Made by a program: the position numbers and the translations under genes. DNA of 15,939 nucleotides, taken from positions 1 through 15,939 of the forward strand of contig JAGQSE010000045.1 of the NCBI GenBank assembly GCA_020439725.1, read 5' to 3'. The stretch's first letter is position 1, and every line of letters starts with the position of its first letter. The DNA is from Acidobacteriota bacterium. GTDB taxonomy: Bacteria > Acidobacteriota > Thermoanaerobaculia > Multivoradales > JAHZIX01. A model generated the notes under the pieces. That model had not been told where the DNA came from, made no database searches, and worked only from the letters and a program-made list of their open reading frames with translations. This document shows, piece after piece, positions 1-8,201 of the stretch.

Positions 1-254
1 ATCAGGACGTCGATCGCCAAGCCCTTGCGCTCGAGGGCGGCGGCGAGCTCCTCCGCGGCGTCGATCCGTGACAGGTCCCGGGCGAAGACGTGGGCGGTGA
101 TGCCATGGCGCTGGCTGAGCTCGGCGGCCAGTGCCTCGAGCTTGTCTTCGCTGCGGGCCACCAGCACCAGGTCACCGCCGCGGGCGGCGTGCAGCCGCGC
201 GAGCTCGAGCCCGATGCCGCCGGAGGCGCCGGTGACGAGTGCGAGATTCTTCAT
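1..254 (-). CDS. Short-chain dehydrogenase/reductase, N-terminal part (runs off left edge)
   Basis: Only the first 84 codons are present; the 3' end lies beyond base 1. The translation opens with a Rossmann beta strand and the glycine-rich cofactor motif TGASGGIG at residues 8-15. An Arg-Ser pair at 34-35 follows the second strand and usually signals NADPH preference, and an Asp-Leu pair sits at 60-61. These are hallmarks of the classical SDR family; the NNAG motif and the Ser-Tyr-Lys catalytic residues fall outside the window, so the substrate cannot be inferred. The ATG at 254 has a good ribosome site (AAGGA, 5 nt spacing). It lies 34 bp downstream of the small GlsB-type membrane protein gene on the same strand, so the two are probably co-transcribed. 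Family assignment is secure; function is open. Confidence 0.85.
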   Translation of the reverse strand, partial: MKNLALVTGASGGIGLELARLHAARGGDLVLVARSEDKLEALAAELSQRHGITAHVFARDLSRIDAAEELAAALERKGLAIDVL

Positions 255-288
255 GGGGGTCCTTTCCGCGCTCCGAGAGCGCCCCAGG

Positions 289-534
289 TCAGGCGCGCTT
301 GATCAGCCCGACGACGAAGAGCAGGAGGACCGCTCCGGCGAGGGCGGTCAGCAGGGGCCCGAAAAGCCCACCGCCGACGGCGATGCCGAGGACTCGGAAG
401 AGCAGGCCGCCGACGAGCGCTCCGACGACGCCCACCACGACGTTGCCCAGCAGGCCGAGCCCGCTACCGCGCATGATCTGCCCGGCCAGCCAGCCGACGA
501 CGGCTCCGACGGCCAAGAACCAAACGATGATCAC
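289..534 (-). CDS. GlsB/YeaQ/YmgE-family (transglycosylase-associated) small membrane protein
   Basis: This is an 81-residue, very hydrophobic, glycine-rich protein with about three membrane segments (roughly residues 2-20, 27-48 and 54-77). It has the family pattern of an opening hydrophobic stretch followed by W-L-A-G, a Gly-rich turn (residues 22-30) and repeated small-residue motifs. Length and pattern match the GlsB/YeaQ/YmgE family, inner-membrane proteins linked to general stress response in several bacteria but without a known biochemical activity. The start is GTG, supported by an almost ideal Shine-Dalgarno AAGGAGG six to seven bases upstream. It lies between the hybrid histidine kinase (108 bp upstream, same strand) and a partial SDR gene (34 bp downstream). 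The old name 'transglycosylase-associated' does not imply enzyme activity. Confidence 0.88.
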   Translation of the reverse strand: MIIVWFLAVGAVVGWLAGQIMRGSGLGLLGNVVVGVVGALVGGLLFRVLGIAVGGGLFGPLLTALAGAVLLLFVVGLIKRA

Positions 535-642
535 CCGGGACCTCCTTCCTTGTAACGCCCAGACCGGCTACGGCTCCGCTCGGGCCGAGCCTCCAGCGTC
601 GTGGCCCGTCCACAGCATACCGGCCCGAGGACCGTCGGGTGC

Positions 643-2391
643 TCAGGAAGTGGCCGATGGCAGCCAACGGCGCAGGACCCGGGCCAGCTCCTCGTCGGTG
701 TAGGGCTTGGTCAGCACGGCGTCCATGCCGGCGTCATAGCAGGCCTCGACCTGGTCCTTGATGGCGCTGGCGGTGACCGCGATGATGGGCAGGTGCCTGC
801 CGGTCAGCTCCTCCTCGCGGATGGCGCGGGACGCTTCATAGCCATCGAGCCCCGGCATCCGGCAGTCCATCATTACCAGGTCGAAGGTCTCTTCCCGTAC
901 CGCTCGGACCGCGGCGCCGCCGTCCTCGACCTCGACCACGCTGCAGCCGAGCTGCTCAAGCTGGTGGCGCAGGACCAGGCGATTCACCGGGTGGTCTTCG
1001 GCGAGGAGGATGTGCCAGGGGCGGCTCGTGCCCCGTGCGGGGAGCCCGACGGCGGTGTCGTCGAGGTCTTCCCCCGCTTCCGCAAAGAACTCGAGGATCG
1101 CGCTGAACCGCACCACCGTGCCGACGCCGGGGCGGCTCTCGAGCTCGATACGGCCGCCCATGAGCTCTACCAGCTGCTTGCAGATCGACAGGCCGAGACC
1201 GGCGCTGACGAGGCCCCGCGCATGGCTCGGTGCGGCGTTGCCCTGGAAGAAGGGCTCGAAGAGCTTCTCCTGGAGGGCGAGGGGGATGCCGGCGCCGTCG
1301 TCGCGGACCTCGAAGCGGATCCGGCAGCGACCCTCGCCGAGGGGCTCCGGAGCTCCCGCCTCCACTTCGACGGTTCCTCGGGGTGTGAACTTGAGCGCGT
1401 TCTCCGCCAGGTTGAGCAACACCTGCTGGAGCCGCAGCGGATCGCCGACCAGACGCTCGGGGAGATTGCGAGCGATGCGCAGGTCGAGCTGGCTCGACTG
1501 GACGCGCGCTTGCTCGTGGAGCAAGGAGGCGAGGGCTTGTTCGATGGTGCCAGGGTCGAAGGGTCGGTGCTCGAGGGTGATCTGCCCGGCTTCGACCTTG
1601 GAAAAGTCGAGGACCTCGCGGATCAGCTGGTGCAAGGTCTCGGCGGTCTCGTGGAGCAGTCCGACGTAGCCGGCGGTTCGGCGTGGCAGCTCTTCCGCCA
1701 GCAACAGGCCCGAAAGACCGAGGATGGCGTTGACCGGTGTGCGGAGCTCGTGGCTGATGTTGGCCAGGAACTCGCTCTTGGCGCGGCTCGCCGACTCGGC
1801 CAGCTCCTTGGCTTGCCGGAGCTCCTGCGCGACCCGGTGGCGCTCCTCGACCTCCGCGGCGAGCTGAGAGGTGCGCTCGACGACCTTCTCCTCGAGCTCG
1901 CGGTGGAGGTTGCGCAGGGCCTGGGTGGCCCGCCGCTCCGCGGTGACGTCGCGGGTGGCACCGAGGACCAGCCGCCCGCGCGGGTCCTCCCGCACGAACA
2001 TGCGCTCGTGGAGATGGCGGACCTCGCCGTCCTTGCGCACGATGCGGAACTCGAGGTCGGAGACGCCCAGGGGGCCGTCGACCCGCTCCTCCGCCAGCGG
2101 CAGGTCTTCCGGGTGGAGCAGGCCGGAACGCCCGATGCGCTCGAACTCCTCGGCGCTGTAGCCGGTCAGGGCCTCGAAGGCGTCGTTGACCCACAACCGC
2201 TCCTCGCCGCCGGTGGCGGGAGTCCAGCGGGCCCAACAGCAGTCCGAGATCAGCTCCGAAAGGATGCGGAACCGTGCCTCGCTCTCCAAGGTCTCCCGCT
2301 GGCGCGAGGTGAGCTCCTCGATCCGGCGTCGGAGCTGCACGACGGTCTCGTCGTGACGAGAAGAGGCGGAGTTGGCAGGGTCGCTAGCCAT
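643..2391 (-). CDS. Soluble PAS hybrid sensor histidine kinase with C-terminal receiver
   Basis: This 582-residue hybrid kinase has, in order: a short N-terminal coil (15-40), a PAS domain of the PAS_3 type (about 40-155, including a LHPEDLP segment at 92-98), a coiled coil (155-207), HisKA with the H-box NISHELRTP (phospho-accepting His214), a HATPase domain and a receiver domain. The HATPase N-box is around Asn327-Asn331, DDGAGIP at 364-370, FEPFF at 378-382 and GLGLSIC at 398-404. The receiver (about 460-578) has acidic pair Glu465-Asp466, phospho-acceptor Asp509, Thr540 and Lys562. All catalytic residues are present. No signal peptide or membrane segment is seen, so sensing should be cytoplasmic through PAS. 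No Hpt domain follows, so the final phosphorelay partner must be encoded elsewhere. The ATG has only a weak ribosome site. The gene is divergent from the Ser/Thr kinase gene across 170 bp. Confidence 0.93.
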   Translation of the reverse strand: MASDPANSASSRHDETVVQLRRRIEELTSRQRETLESEARFRILSELISDCCWARWTPATGGEERLWVNDAFEALTGYSAEEFERIGRSGLLHPEDLPLAEERVDGPLGVSDLEFRIVRKDGEVRHLHERMFVREDPRGRLVLGATRDVTAERRATQALRNLHRELEEKVVERTSQLAAEVEERHRVAQELRQAKELAESASRAKSEFLANISHELRTPVNAILGLSGLLLAEELPRRTAGYVGLLHETAETLHQLIREVLDFSKVEAGQITLEHRPFDPGTIEQALASLLHEQARVQSSQLDLRIARNLPERLVGDPLRLQQVLLNLAENALKFTPRGTVEVEAGAPEPLGEGRCRIRFEVRDDGAGIPLALQEKLFEPFFQGNAAPSHARGLVSAGLGLSICKQLVELMGGRIELESRPGVGTVVRFSAILEFFAEAGEDLDDTAVGLPARGTSRPWHILLAEDHPVNRLVLRHQLEQLGCSVVEVEDGGAAVRAVREETFDLVMMDCRMPGLDGYEASRAIREEELTGRHLPIIAVTASAIKDQVEACYDAGMDAVLTKPYTDEELARVLRRWLPSATS

Positions 2392-2561
2392 GGGCCCCCG
2401 AGCGCTGGGAAAAGCAGCGAAAGATCAAGGAAATCGGGGGCAGTGTATCGCGTCGGGGAAGCAACCGAGCCGGACCTCTTCGAAGCGAGAGCCGGAAGCC
2501 GGTTCGTCGTCGCGGGGGGGAGGGCGAGCTGATACCATGAGGCCACCTCCCCGAGATCCTG

Positions 2562-5099
2562 ATGAGCGACGAGGCGACCAAGCCGGGAGCTGGCTCCGAG
2601 TCTTCGGAGCCGGCCGACGCATCGACCGAGTTCCTGCCGACCGAGTACCTCGGGCCGCCGCGGCTGGCCGCCGACCCGCTGCCGACACGGCCCGCCGGCG
2701 ACGGGGATCTCCGCCCGCGGAACCCTTCCCCCGTGGGTTCGACGCTCGGTTCGATCCGTGTCCTCGAGCGCCTGGCGATGGGTGGCGTCGGCGAGCTCTA
2801 CCTGGGCTACGACGAGAAGCTCCGGCGCAAGGTGGTGTTGAAGGCGCTCCGCGGCGACCGGCGGAGCCGCAGCTGGCGGGCTCGCCTGCTGCGCGAGGCG
2901 CGCATCCTGTCGCAGCTCCAGGATCCGAAGATCTGTCACATCTACGGCTATGTCGAGGGCGAGGCCACCGACTACCTGGTGCTCGAGCTGATCGAAGGGC
3001 GGACACTGACCCAGGCCCTCGCCGAGGGGATCGAGCCCGGGTTGCAGATGAGGATCGCCCAGGACCTGGCCGAGGTGCTGGTCAAGGCCCATGGCCGCGG
3101 TGTCATCCACCGCGACCTCAAGCCGGGGAACGTGATGCTGACCCACGACGGCAGCGTCAAGGTCCTCGACTTCGGCATCGCCTCCTCGGAGGAGCTCGGG
3201 ATGCGCGGTGGCGAGCGTCGCGACACCGACGAGCTCGACACCAGCGACCGCATGCGCACCCTGGCCGGCGCCGTCCTGGGCACCATGGCCTATATGAGCC
3301 CCGAGCAGGCGCGCGGTGAGAAGGTCACCGCCGCCAGCGACGTCTACTCGCTGGGCCTGATGTTCCAGGAGCTGTTCACGGGTGAGCATCCTTTCGGGCT
3401 CGACAGCTCGACGGAGGAGCTCTTGCCGGCGGTCTTGGCGGCGAACACCCGACCGTTGGTCGGGGTCGACCCGGACCTCGCCACCCTGGTTCGCCGCATG
3501 CTCGCGGTGGCACCGGAGGCCCGGCCCACCGCCGCCGACGTCGCCGAGCGTCTCAGCTGGATCCGCGCCAAGCCACGCCGGCGGCTGCGCCGCATCGTCG
3601 TGCTGGCGGTGACTGCGGCCCTGGCCCTCGCCGGAGTCTTCCATCTCCTCCGGCTCCGCGAGGAGCGCAACCGGGCCCTCGAGTCCGAGCGTCGGGCGGT
3701 GGAAGCCCGGCAGGAGGCCGAGGAAGTGGTGACCTTCCTCGAGGAGATGTTCGAGGTCTCGGATCCCTTGCGCGCCCACGGCGAGTCGATCACCGCCCGC
3801 GAGGTCCTCGACCGCGGTGCCGACCGCATCGGTCAGGAGCTCGCCGGGCAACCGCTGGTGCAGGCGCGGTTGATGGCGACCATGGGGCTGGTCTACCGGG
3901 GCCTCGGGCTCTACGACCGCGCCGACGAGCTGCTGCGCCACGCCCTCGAGCTGCGCCGCTCGCTGCTGCCGCCGGGCTCGTCGGAGATCGCCGACAGCGC
4001 CCACCGCCTGGCCTTGCTCGACTACGACCTGTCGCGGTACGACGAGGCCGAGGCGCTGCACCGCGAGGCGCTGGCGATCCACCAGGCCATCGAGGGCCCC
4101 GACAGCCGGGCGGTAGCGGAGGAAGAACGCTATCTGGCGGCGGTCCTCCTCGGCCAGGCTCGCTACGACGAGGCCGAGGTGGCGGCGCAGCGGGCCCTCG
4201 CCGTCTTCGAACGCGAGCTGGGAACCGACGACCCGATGACCGGCGCGACGGTGCGTGTCCTGGGTGGGATCTACCGCCGCCAGGAGCGCTACGACCAGGC
4301 CCTCCCCTTTCTCGAGCGGGCCACCGCCATCGAGCGCCACCGAGCCCAACCCAACCCTGCAACCCTGGCGCTGGCGCTTTACAACTTGGGGATCGCCTAC
4401 GCTCAGCTGGGTCGCTATGACGAGGCGGAGGCGGCCTACAAGGAAATGCTCGAGAACCGCCGCCGGGCCTTCGGTCCCGACCACCCCGAGGTCGCCAAGG
4501 GCGAGGTCGCCCTGGCGACCCTCTACCGCCGTCTCGGGCGGCGACCGGAGGCCGAGGCGGGATTGCTGCGGGCCATCGAGATCTTCGAGCGCTCGATCGG
4601 CCCCGGCGACCAAAACCTCGCCTTCGCTGCCAACAACCTCGCTTCGGTCTATCTCGAGGAGGAGCGTGACGACTTGGCGGAGAGCTATTACCTCAAGGCG
4701 CAGGCGATCTTCGAGAAGGTCAACGGCCCCGAGCATCCCAACGTCGCCATGGTCCTCGCCAACCGCGGCCAGCTGGCCTGGTCGGTGGGTCGCTTCGACG
4801 ACGCCGACCGCTTGCTGCGCCAGGCCCTCGCCCTCGACGAGAAGCTCGTCGGTCCCGAGCACACCGACGTCGGTTGGGACCTCCACGTCCTCGCCAACCT
4901 CGAGCGCGACCGCGGCCGCTACGCCGAAGCGGGGGAGCTCTACGAGCGGAGCTTCGGGATCCTCGACAAGGTCCTGGCCCCGGACCACCCCGACATGGTG
5001 ACGGCGCGCCAGGAGTACGCGGTCTACCTGCGCGCGGTCGGGCGTGACGACGAGGCCGAGCGCGCCGAGGCGGCGGCGCCGGCCGGCGGCGATCCCTGA
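2562..5099 (+). CDS. Transmembrane Ser/Thr protein kinase with ten C-terminal TPR units
   Basis: This is an 845-residue Hanks-type kinase. After a low-complexity N-terminus (1-60) comes the kinase domain: Gly-rich loop around LAMGGVGELY (71-80), catalytic Lys94, Glu112, catalytic loop HRDLKPGN (183-190), DFG (203-205), a long activation segment ending in SPE (246-248) and Asp260. All catalytic residues are intact, and it is an RD kinase likely activated by autophosphorylation. A basic run (RRRLRR) precedes one membrane segment (about 345-363), so the kinase should face the cytoplasm and the C-terminus the periplasm. A coil (364-395) leads to ten TPR units whose Y-D-E-A-E type cores start at residues 451, 493, 535, 577, 619, 661, 703, 745, 787 and 829, an exact 42-residue period as in kinesin-light-chain-type TPRs. 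The role is probably signal-dependent phosphorylation with TPR-mediated sensing or partner binding. The start ATG lacks a clear ribosome site. Confidence 0.93.
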   Translation: MSDEATKPGAGSESSEPADASTEFLPTEYLGPPRLAADPLPTRPAGDGDLRPRNPSPVGSTLGSIRVLERLAMGGVGELYLGYDEKLRRKVVLKALRGDRRSRSWRARLLREARILSQLQDPKICHIYGYVEGEATDYLVLELIEGRTLTQALAEGIEPGLQMRIAQDLAEVLVKAHGRGVIHRDLKPGNVMLTHDGSVKVLDFGIASSEELGMRGGERRDTDELDTSDRMRTLAGAVLGTMAYMSPEQARGEKVTAASDVYSLGLMFQELFTGEHPFGLDSSTEELLPAVLAANTRPLVGVDPDLATLVRRMLAVAPEARPTAADVAERLSWIRAKPRRRLRRIVVLAVTAALALAGVFHLLRLREERNRALESERRAVEARQEAEEVVTFLEEMFEVSDPLRAHGESITAREVLDRGADRIGQELAGQPLVQARLMATMGLVYRGLGLYDRADELLRHALELRRSLLPPGSSEIADSAHRLALLDYDLSRYDEAEALHREALAIHQAIEGPDSRAVAEEERYLAAVLLGQARYDEAEVAAQRALAVFERELGTDDPMTGATVRVLGGIYRRQERYDQALPFLERATAIERHRAQPNPATLALALYNLGIAYAQLGRYDEAEAAYKEMLENRRRAFGPDHPEVAKGEVALATLYRRLGRRPEAEAGLLRAIEIFERSIGPGDQNLAFAANNLASVYLEEERDDLAESYYLKAQAIFEKVNGPEHPNVAMVLANRGQLAWSVGRFDDADRLLRQALALDEKLVGPEHTDVGWDLHVLANLERDRGRYAEAGELYERSFGILDKVLAPDHPDMVTARQEYAVYLRAVGRDDEAERAEAAAPAGGDP

Positions 5100-5141
5100 C
5101 CGAGCCCCGCCGGTGGCTCAGGAATGCGAGACACTGGTGTC

Positions 5142-5763
5142 ATGAGCGACGCCTATCTCGCCTATCTCGACCGTTTCTTTCGCACCTGGTTGCCGGTCTA
5201 CGACCTGTTCACCGCCTCGATCGCACCAGCCTATCGCCGGGCGGTGACTCTCGCCGGCGTCGGCGAGGGCCGTCGCGTGCTCGACTTGGCCGCCGGCACC
5301 GGCGAGCTCGCACTGCGCTGCGCCCGGCGGGGCGCCTGGGTGTCGGCCGCCGACGTCACCGCGCCGATGCTCGCGGCGGCGGTGGAGAAGGCCAGGAAAC
5401 GACGCCTCGAGATCCACCCGGTGCGGCTCGACGGCCGCGCGCTCAGCTTCGGCGACGACTCCTTCGACGTCGTGCTCCTGGGCTTCGCCCTCCACGACAT
5501 GCCACGGCCGGTCCGTGCCGAGATTCTCGTCGAGGCGGCTCGGGTGGCGCGCGAGGGGCTGGTGATCCTCGATTACGCGCCACCCGGCTCACGCTGGCTG
5601 CGCGAGCTGTGGCGCCGCTCGATCGGCCTGGTCGAGACCGCCTACTTCAGCGGCTTCGTCCGCGACGGCGGCGTACCCGCGGCGCTGGTGGCGGCGGGGC
5701 TGCCCGCGGGGCGGCGTCATCCGGGCTTCCCCGGGGTCGCGGCGGTGTGGCAGGTGCCGCTGA

Positions 5764-5783
<20 letters not shown>
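5142..5783 (+). CDS. Class I SAM-dependent methyltransferase (UbiE-like)
   Basis: This is a 213-residue protein with the Rossmann-like methyltransferase core: motif I VLDLAAGTGELA (46-57), an acidic residue at the end of strand 2 (Asp71), a motif-II-type segment D-G-R-A-L-S-F-G-D-D-S-F-D-V-V (97-111), and FALHDM (115-120) resembling the UbiE/COQ5 group. Methyltransferases of this type act on quinones, lipids or small molecules; the substrate cannot be read from the sequence. An in-frame ATG 18 bases upstream (5124) is possible, but its AGGA abuts the start codon. The 5142 start begins at the residues typical of the family, so it was chosen, without strong ribosome-site support. The gene follows the Ser/Thr kinase by 42 bp. 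Its last 20 bases overlap the convergent sigma-54 activator gene. Confidence 0.82.
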
Positions 5784-7185
<1,402 letters not shown>

Positions 7186-7211
7186 CTCGCCTCCGTTCTT
7201 CGGGTTCCACT

Positions 7212-7251
7212 TTCCGAAATTTGTCGGAATTCTACATCCGAATCGGAATTC
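7212..7251. repeat. Repeat cluster, candidate upstream activator sites for the sigma-54 activator
   Basis: This AT-richer island stands out in a GC-rich context. It holds TTCCGA (7212-7217) paired with TCGGAA (7224-7229) around a 6-bp centre. A tighter inverted repeat TCCGA-A-TCGGA follows at 7237-7247. The 9-mer TCGGAATTC occurs twice with a 19-bp period (7224-7232 and 7243-7251). A further TCGGAA lies at 7283-7288. The cluster sits 85-124 bp upstream of the -24/-12 promoter, the usual distance for enhancer sites of NtrC-type proteins. The repeats are seen directly; their role as binding sites is inferred. Confidence 0.6.
7229..7234 (-). promoter_or_regulatory. Possible sigma-70-type -10 element for the sigma-54 activator gene
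   Basis: Read on the minus strand, this is TAGAAT, five of six matches to TATAAT, placed to start transcription about 37 bases upstream of the activator's ATG. The hexamer expected 17 bases further upstream (TAGCGC) is a poor -35. The element lies inside the TCGGAA repeat cluster, so binding there could also repress the activator's own gene. The call is weak and rests on one hexamer. Confidence 0.3.
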
Positions 7252-7335
7252 GCGCTACGAGAGGAATGAGCCGCACGGGGACTCGGAAGCCCTGTCTCCG
7301 GGCCGTTCGTCGGTGATGGGGGAGTCTTGGCGTCG

Positions 7336-7351
7336 TGGCACGACGGTTGCT
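7336..7351 (+). promoter_or_regulatory. Sigma-54 (-24/-12) promoter for the lipoprotein gene
   Basis: The sequence TGGCACGACGGTTGCT matches the full sigma-54 consensus TGGCACR-N4-TTGCW at every defined position, with the GG and GC cores correctly spaced. It points towards the lipoprotein gene, with a predicted transcript start near 7363 and a leader of about 110 nt. The divergent neighbour is a sigma-54 activator, which strongly supports function. It also argues against any start for the lipoprotein gene upstream of 7363, where the open reading frame extends. Confidence 0.88.
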
Positions 7352-7388
7352 CTTTTCAGCTTCGAGCCCGCTTCGACGAGTCGGCTCG

Positions 7389-7454
7389 GAGGTCCCCCAC
7401 GACGTGTCGTCGTGACCTCGTGGAGCTCGTCCTTACCCCCCGCGCCAGGGCGCG
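7389..7454 (+). other. Two hairpins in the 5' leader of the lipoprotein mRNA
   Basis: The first hairpin pairs GAGGT (7389-7393) with ACCTC (7415-7419) and, after a 4-nt bulge, CACGACG (7398-7404) with CGTCGTG (7408-7414) around a TGT loop, giving 12 base pairs. The second pairs CGCGC (7441-7445) with GCGCG (7450-7454) and ends four bases before the Shine-Dalgarno AAGGAG (7458-7463). They may stabilise an abundant mRNA or tune translation. No riboswitch family is recognised. Confidence 0.45.
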
Positions 7455-7473
7455 CGGAAGGAGACGTTGGAAC

Positions 7474-8082
7474 ATGTTCAGCAAGACCGCTCAGATCGCC
7501 CTGGTGGCGACTGCTTTGACCCTCGGCGCCTGTGCCAAGCCCCCCCAACAGGAGATCGACGGCTCGAAGGCCGCCTTGACCGCCGCCGACAAGGCCCAGG
7601 CCTCGCGCTATGCCGCCGACGAGTGGGCCGCCGCCCAGGAGGCCCAGCAGGCCGTCGACGCCGAGATCGAGGCGCAGGCCGGCAAGCTCGGCCTCTTCCG
7701 GTCCTATGACCACACCAAGGAGCTGATCACCGAGGCCAACGCCAAGGCCGAGGCCGCCCGCGCCGCCGCCGTCGCCAACAAGGAGACCGCTCGCCAGGAG
7801 GCCCAGGCCAAGGTGGACGCGGCGCACGCCAGCCTGACGGCGGCCCAGAACCTGGTCACCGAGCTCCAGGCGTGTCCTCGCAAGCCCAAGGGTTTCGAGG
7901 CCGACATGGAGGTCATGACCGGCAACCTGACGGGGCTCGAAGGCAGCGTCGCCGGCCTCGACCAGGCGATGACCGGTGAGGAGTACGACACCGCCGGCAC
8001 CGAGGCCGAGAACCTGCGCCAGCAGCTCGACGTCCTGGTCGCCGACATGCAGTCGGCCAAGGAGAAGATCGGCTGCAAGTGA
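7474..8082 (+). CDS. Ala-rich helical outer-membrane lipoprotein with C-terminal lysine
   Basis: This is a 202-residue protein with a lipoprotein signal peptide: Lys4, a hydrophobic stretch (6-17) and lipobox LGAC with lipidated Cys20. The residues after Cys are Ala-Lys, so no inner-membrane retention Asp at +2 is seen. The mature chain (about 183 residues) is rich in Ala, Glu, Lys and Gln and is predicted to be largely alpha-helical or coiled coil (about 26-132 and 141-199). Cys134 and Cys201 could form a disulfide. The chain ends in Cys-Lys. Braun's lipoprotein also ends in lysine, and its C-terminal lysine is joined to peptidoglycan by YkuD enzymes; two YkuD genes follow here. There is no sequence homology to Lpp that I can claim. 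The start ATG has AAGGAG 10 nt upstream and lies downstream of the sigma-54 promoter. A peptidoglycan-tethered spacer is the favoured hypothesis. Confidence 0.85.
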   Translation: MFSKTAQIALVATALTLGACAKPPQQEIDGSKAALTAADKAQASRYAADEWAAAQEAQQAVDAEIEAQAGKLGLFRSYDHTKELITEANAKAEAARAAAVANKETARQEAQAKVDAAHASLTAAQNLVTELQACPRKPKGFEADMEVMTGNLTGLEGSVAGLDQAMTGEEYDTAGTEAENLRQQLDVLVADMQSAKEKIGCK

Positions 8083-8086
8083 CGGG

Positions 8087-8109
8087 ACCGTCCGTCCCGA
8101 GACGGTTTT
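8087..8109 (+). terminator. Candidate intrinsic terminator after the lipoprotein gene
   Basis: The stem ACCGTC (8087-8092) and GACGGT (8101-8106) flanks an 8-nt loop and leads into a short T run (8106-8109), five bases after the stop codon. G-U pairs can extend it. The T tract is short, so termination may be partial. An alternative stem CGGGAC/GTCCCG competes within the same bases. Confidence 0.5.
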
Positions 8110-8110
8110 A

Positions 8111-8144
8111 CGCACGGGGGTGGCGTCCGCCGGACCCCCGTGCG
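8111..8144 (+). other. Strong 11-bp hairpin between lipoprotein and L,D-transpeptidase genes
   Basis: CGCACGGGGGT (8111-8121) is perfectly complementary to ACCCCCGTGCG (8134-8144), with a 12-nt loop in which GGC and GCC can pair further. It follows directly after the candidate terminator and has no T tract. It could block 3' exonucleases, attenuate read-through into the transpeptidase genes, or serve as a second terminator. Confidence 0.6.
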
Positions 8145-8201
8145 CCCCGCCGCTCCCCGTCGTCTTCCCATCCTTCGCGCACCGTCAGCTACCGGTCGTC
8201 C

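Noticed and set aside
578..639. Small stems (GCTCGG-G-CCGAGC at 578-590 and CCCGA/TCGGG at 624-639) as a terminator after the hybrid kinase gene
   Set aside because: They are short and GC-rich with no T tract on either strand; such stems are common by chance in this base composition.
601..2532. A 643-codon plus-strand open frame opposite the hybrid histidine kinase
   Set aside because: Its product is low-complexity, rich in Leu, Asp and Gly, with no motif; the minus strand encodes a complete PAS-HisKA-HATPase-receiver protein.
2533..2538. TACCAT as a -10 promoter element for the Ser/Thr kinase gene
   Set aside because: Only four of six bases match and no -35 hexamer occurs at a suitable distance.
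2250..4988. A 912-codon minus-strand open frame opposite the Ser/Thr kinase gene
   Set aside because: It is antisense to a kinase with all catalytic motifs and has a shadow-like composition without domains.
5102..5119. GAGCC/GGCTC stem after the Ser/Thr kinase stop codon as a terminator
   Set aside because: It has only five base pairs and no T run; the methyltransferase start follows closely.
8079..8201. A longer N-terminus for the first L,D-transpeptidase, since the frame is open back to 8079
   Set aside because: The extension would run through the two hairpins and place about 41 basic, Pro/Ser-rich residues before the membrane segment; the ATG at 8202 gives a normal N-terminus.
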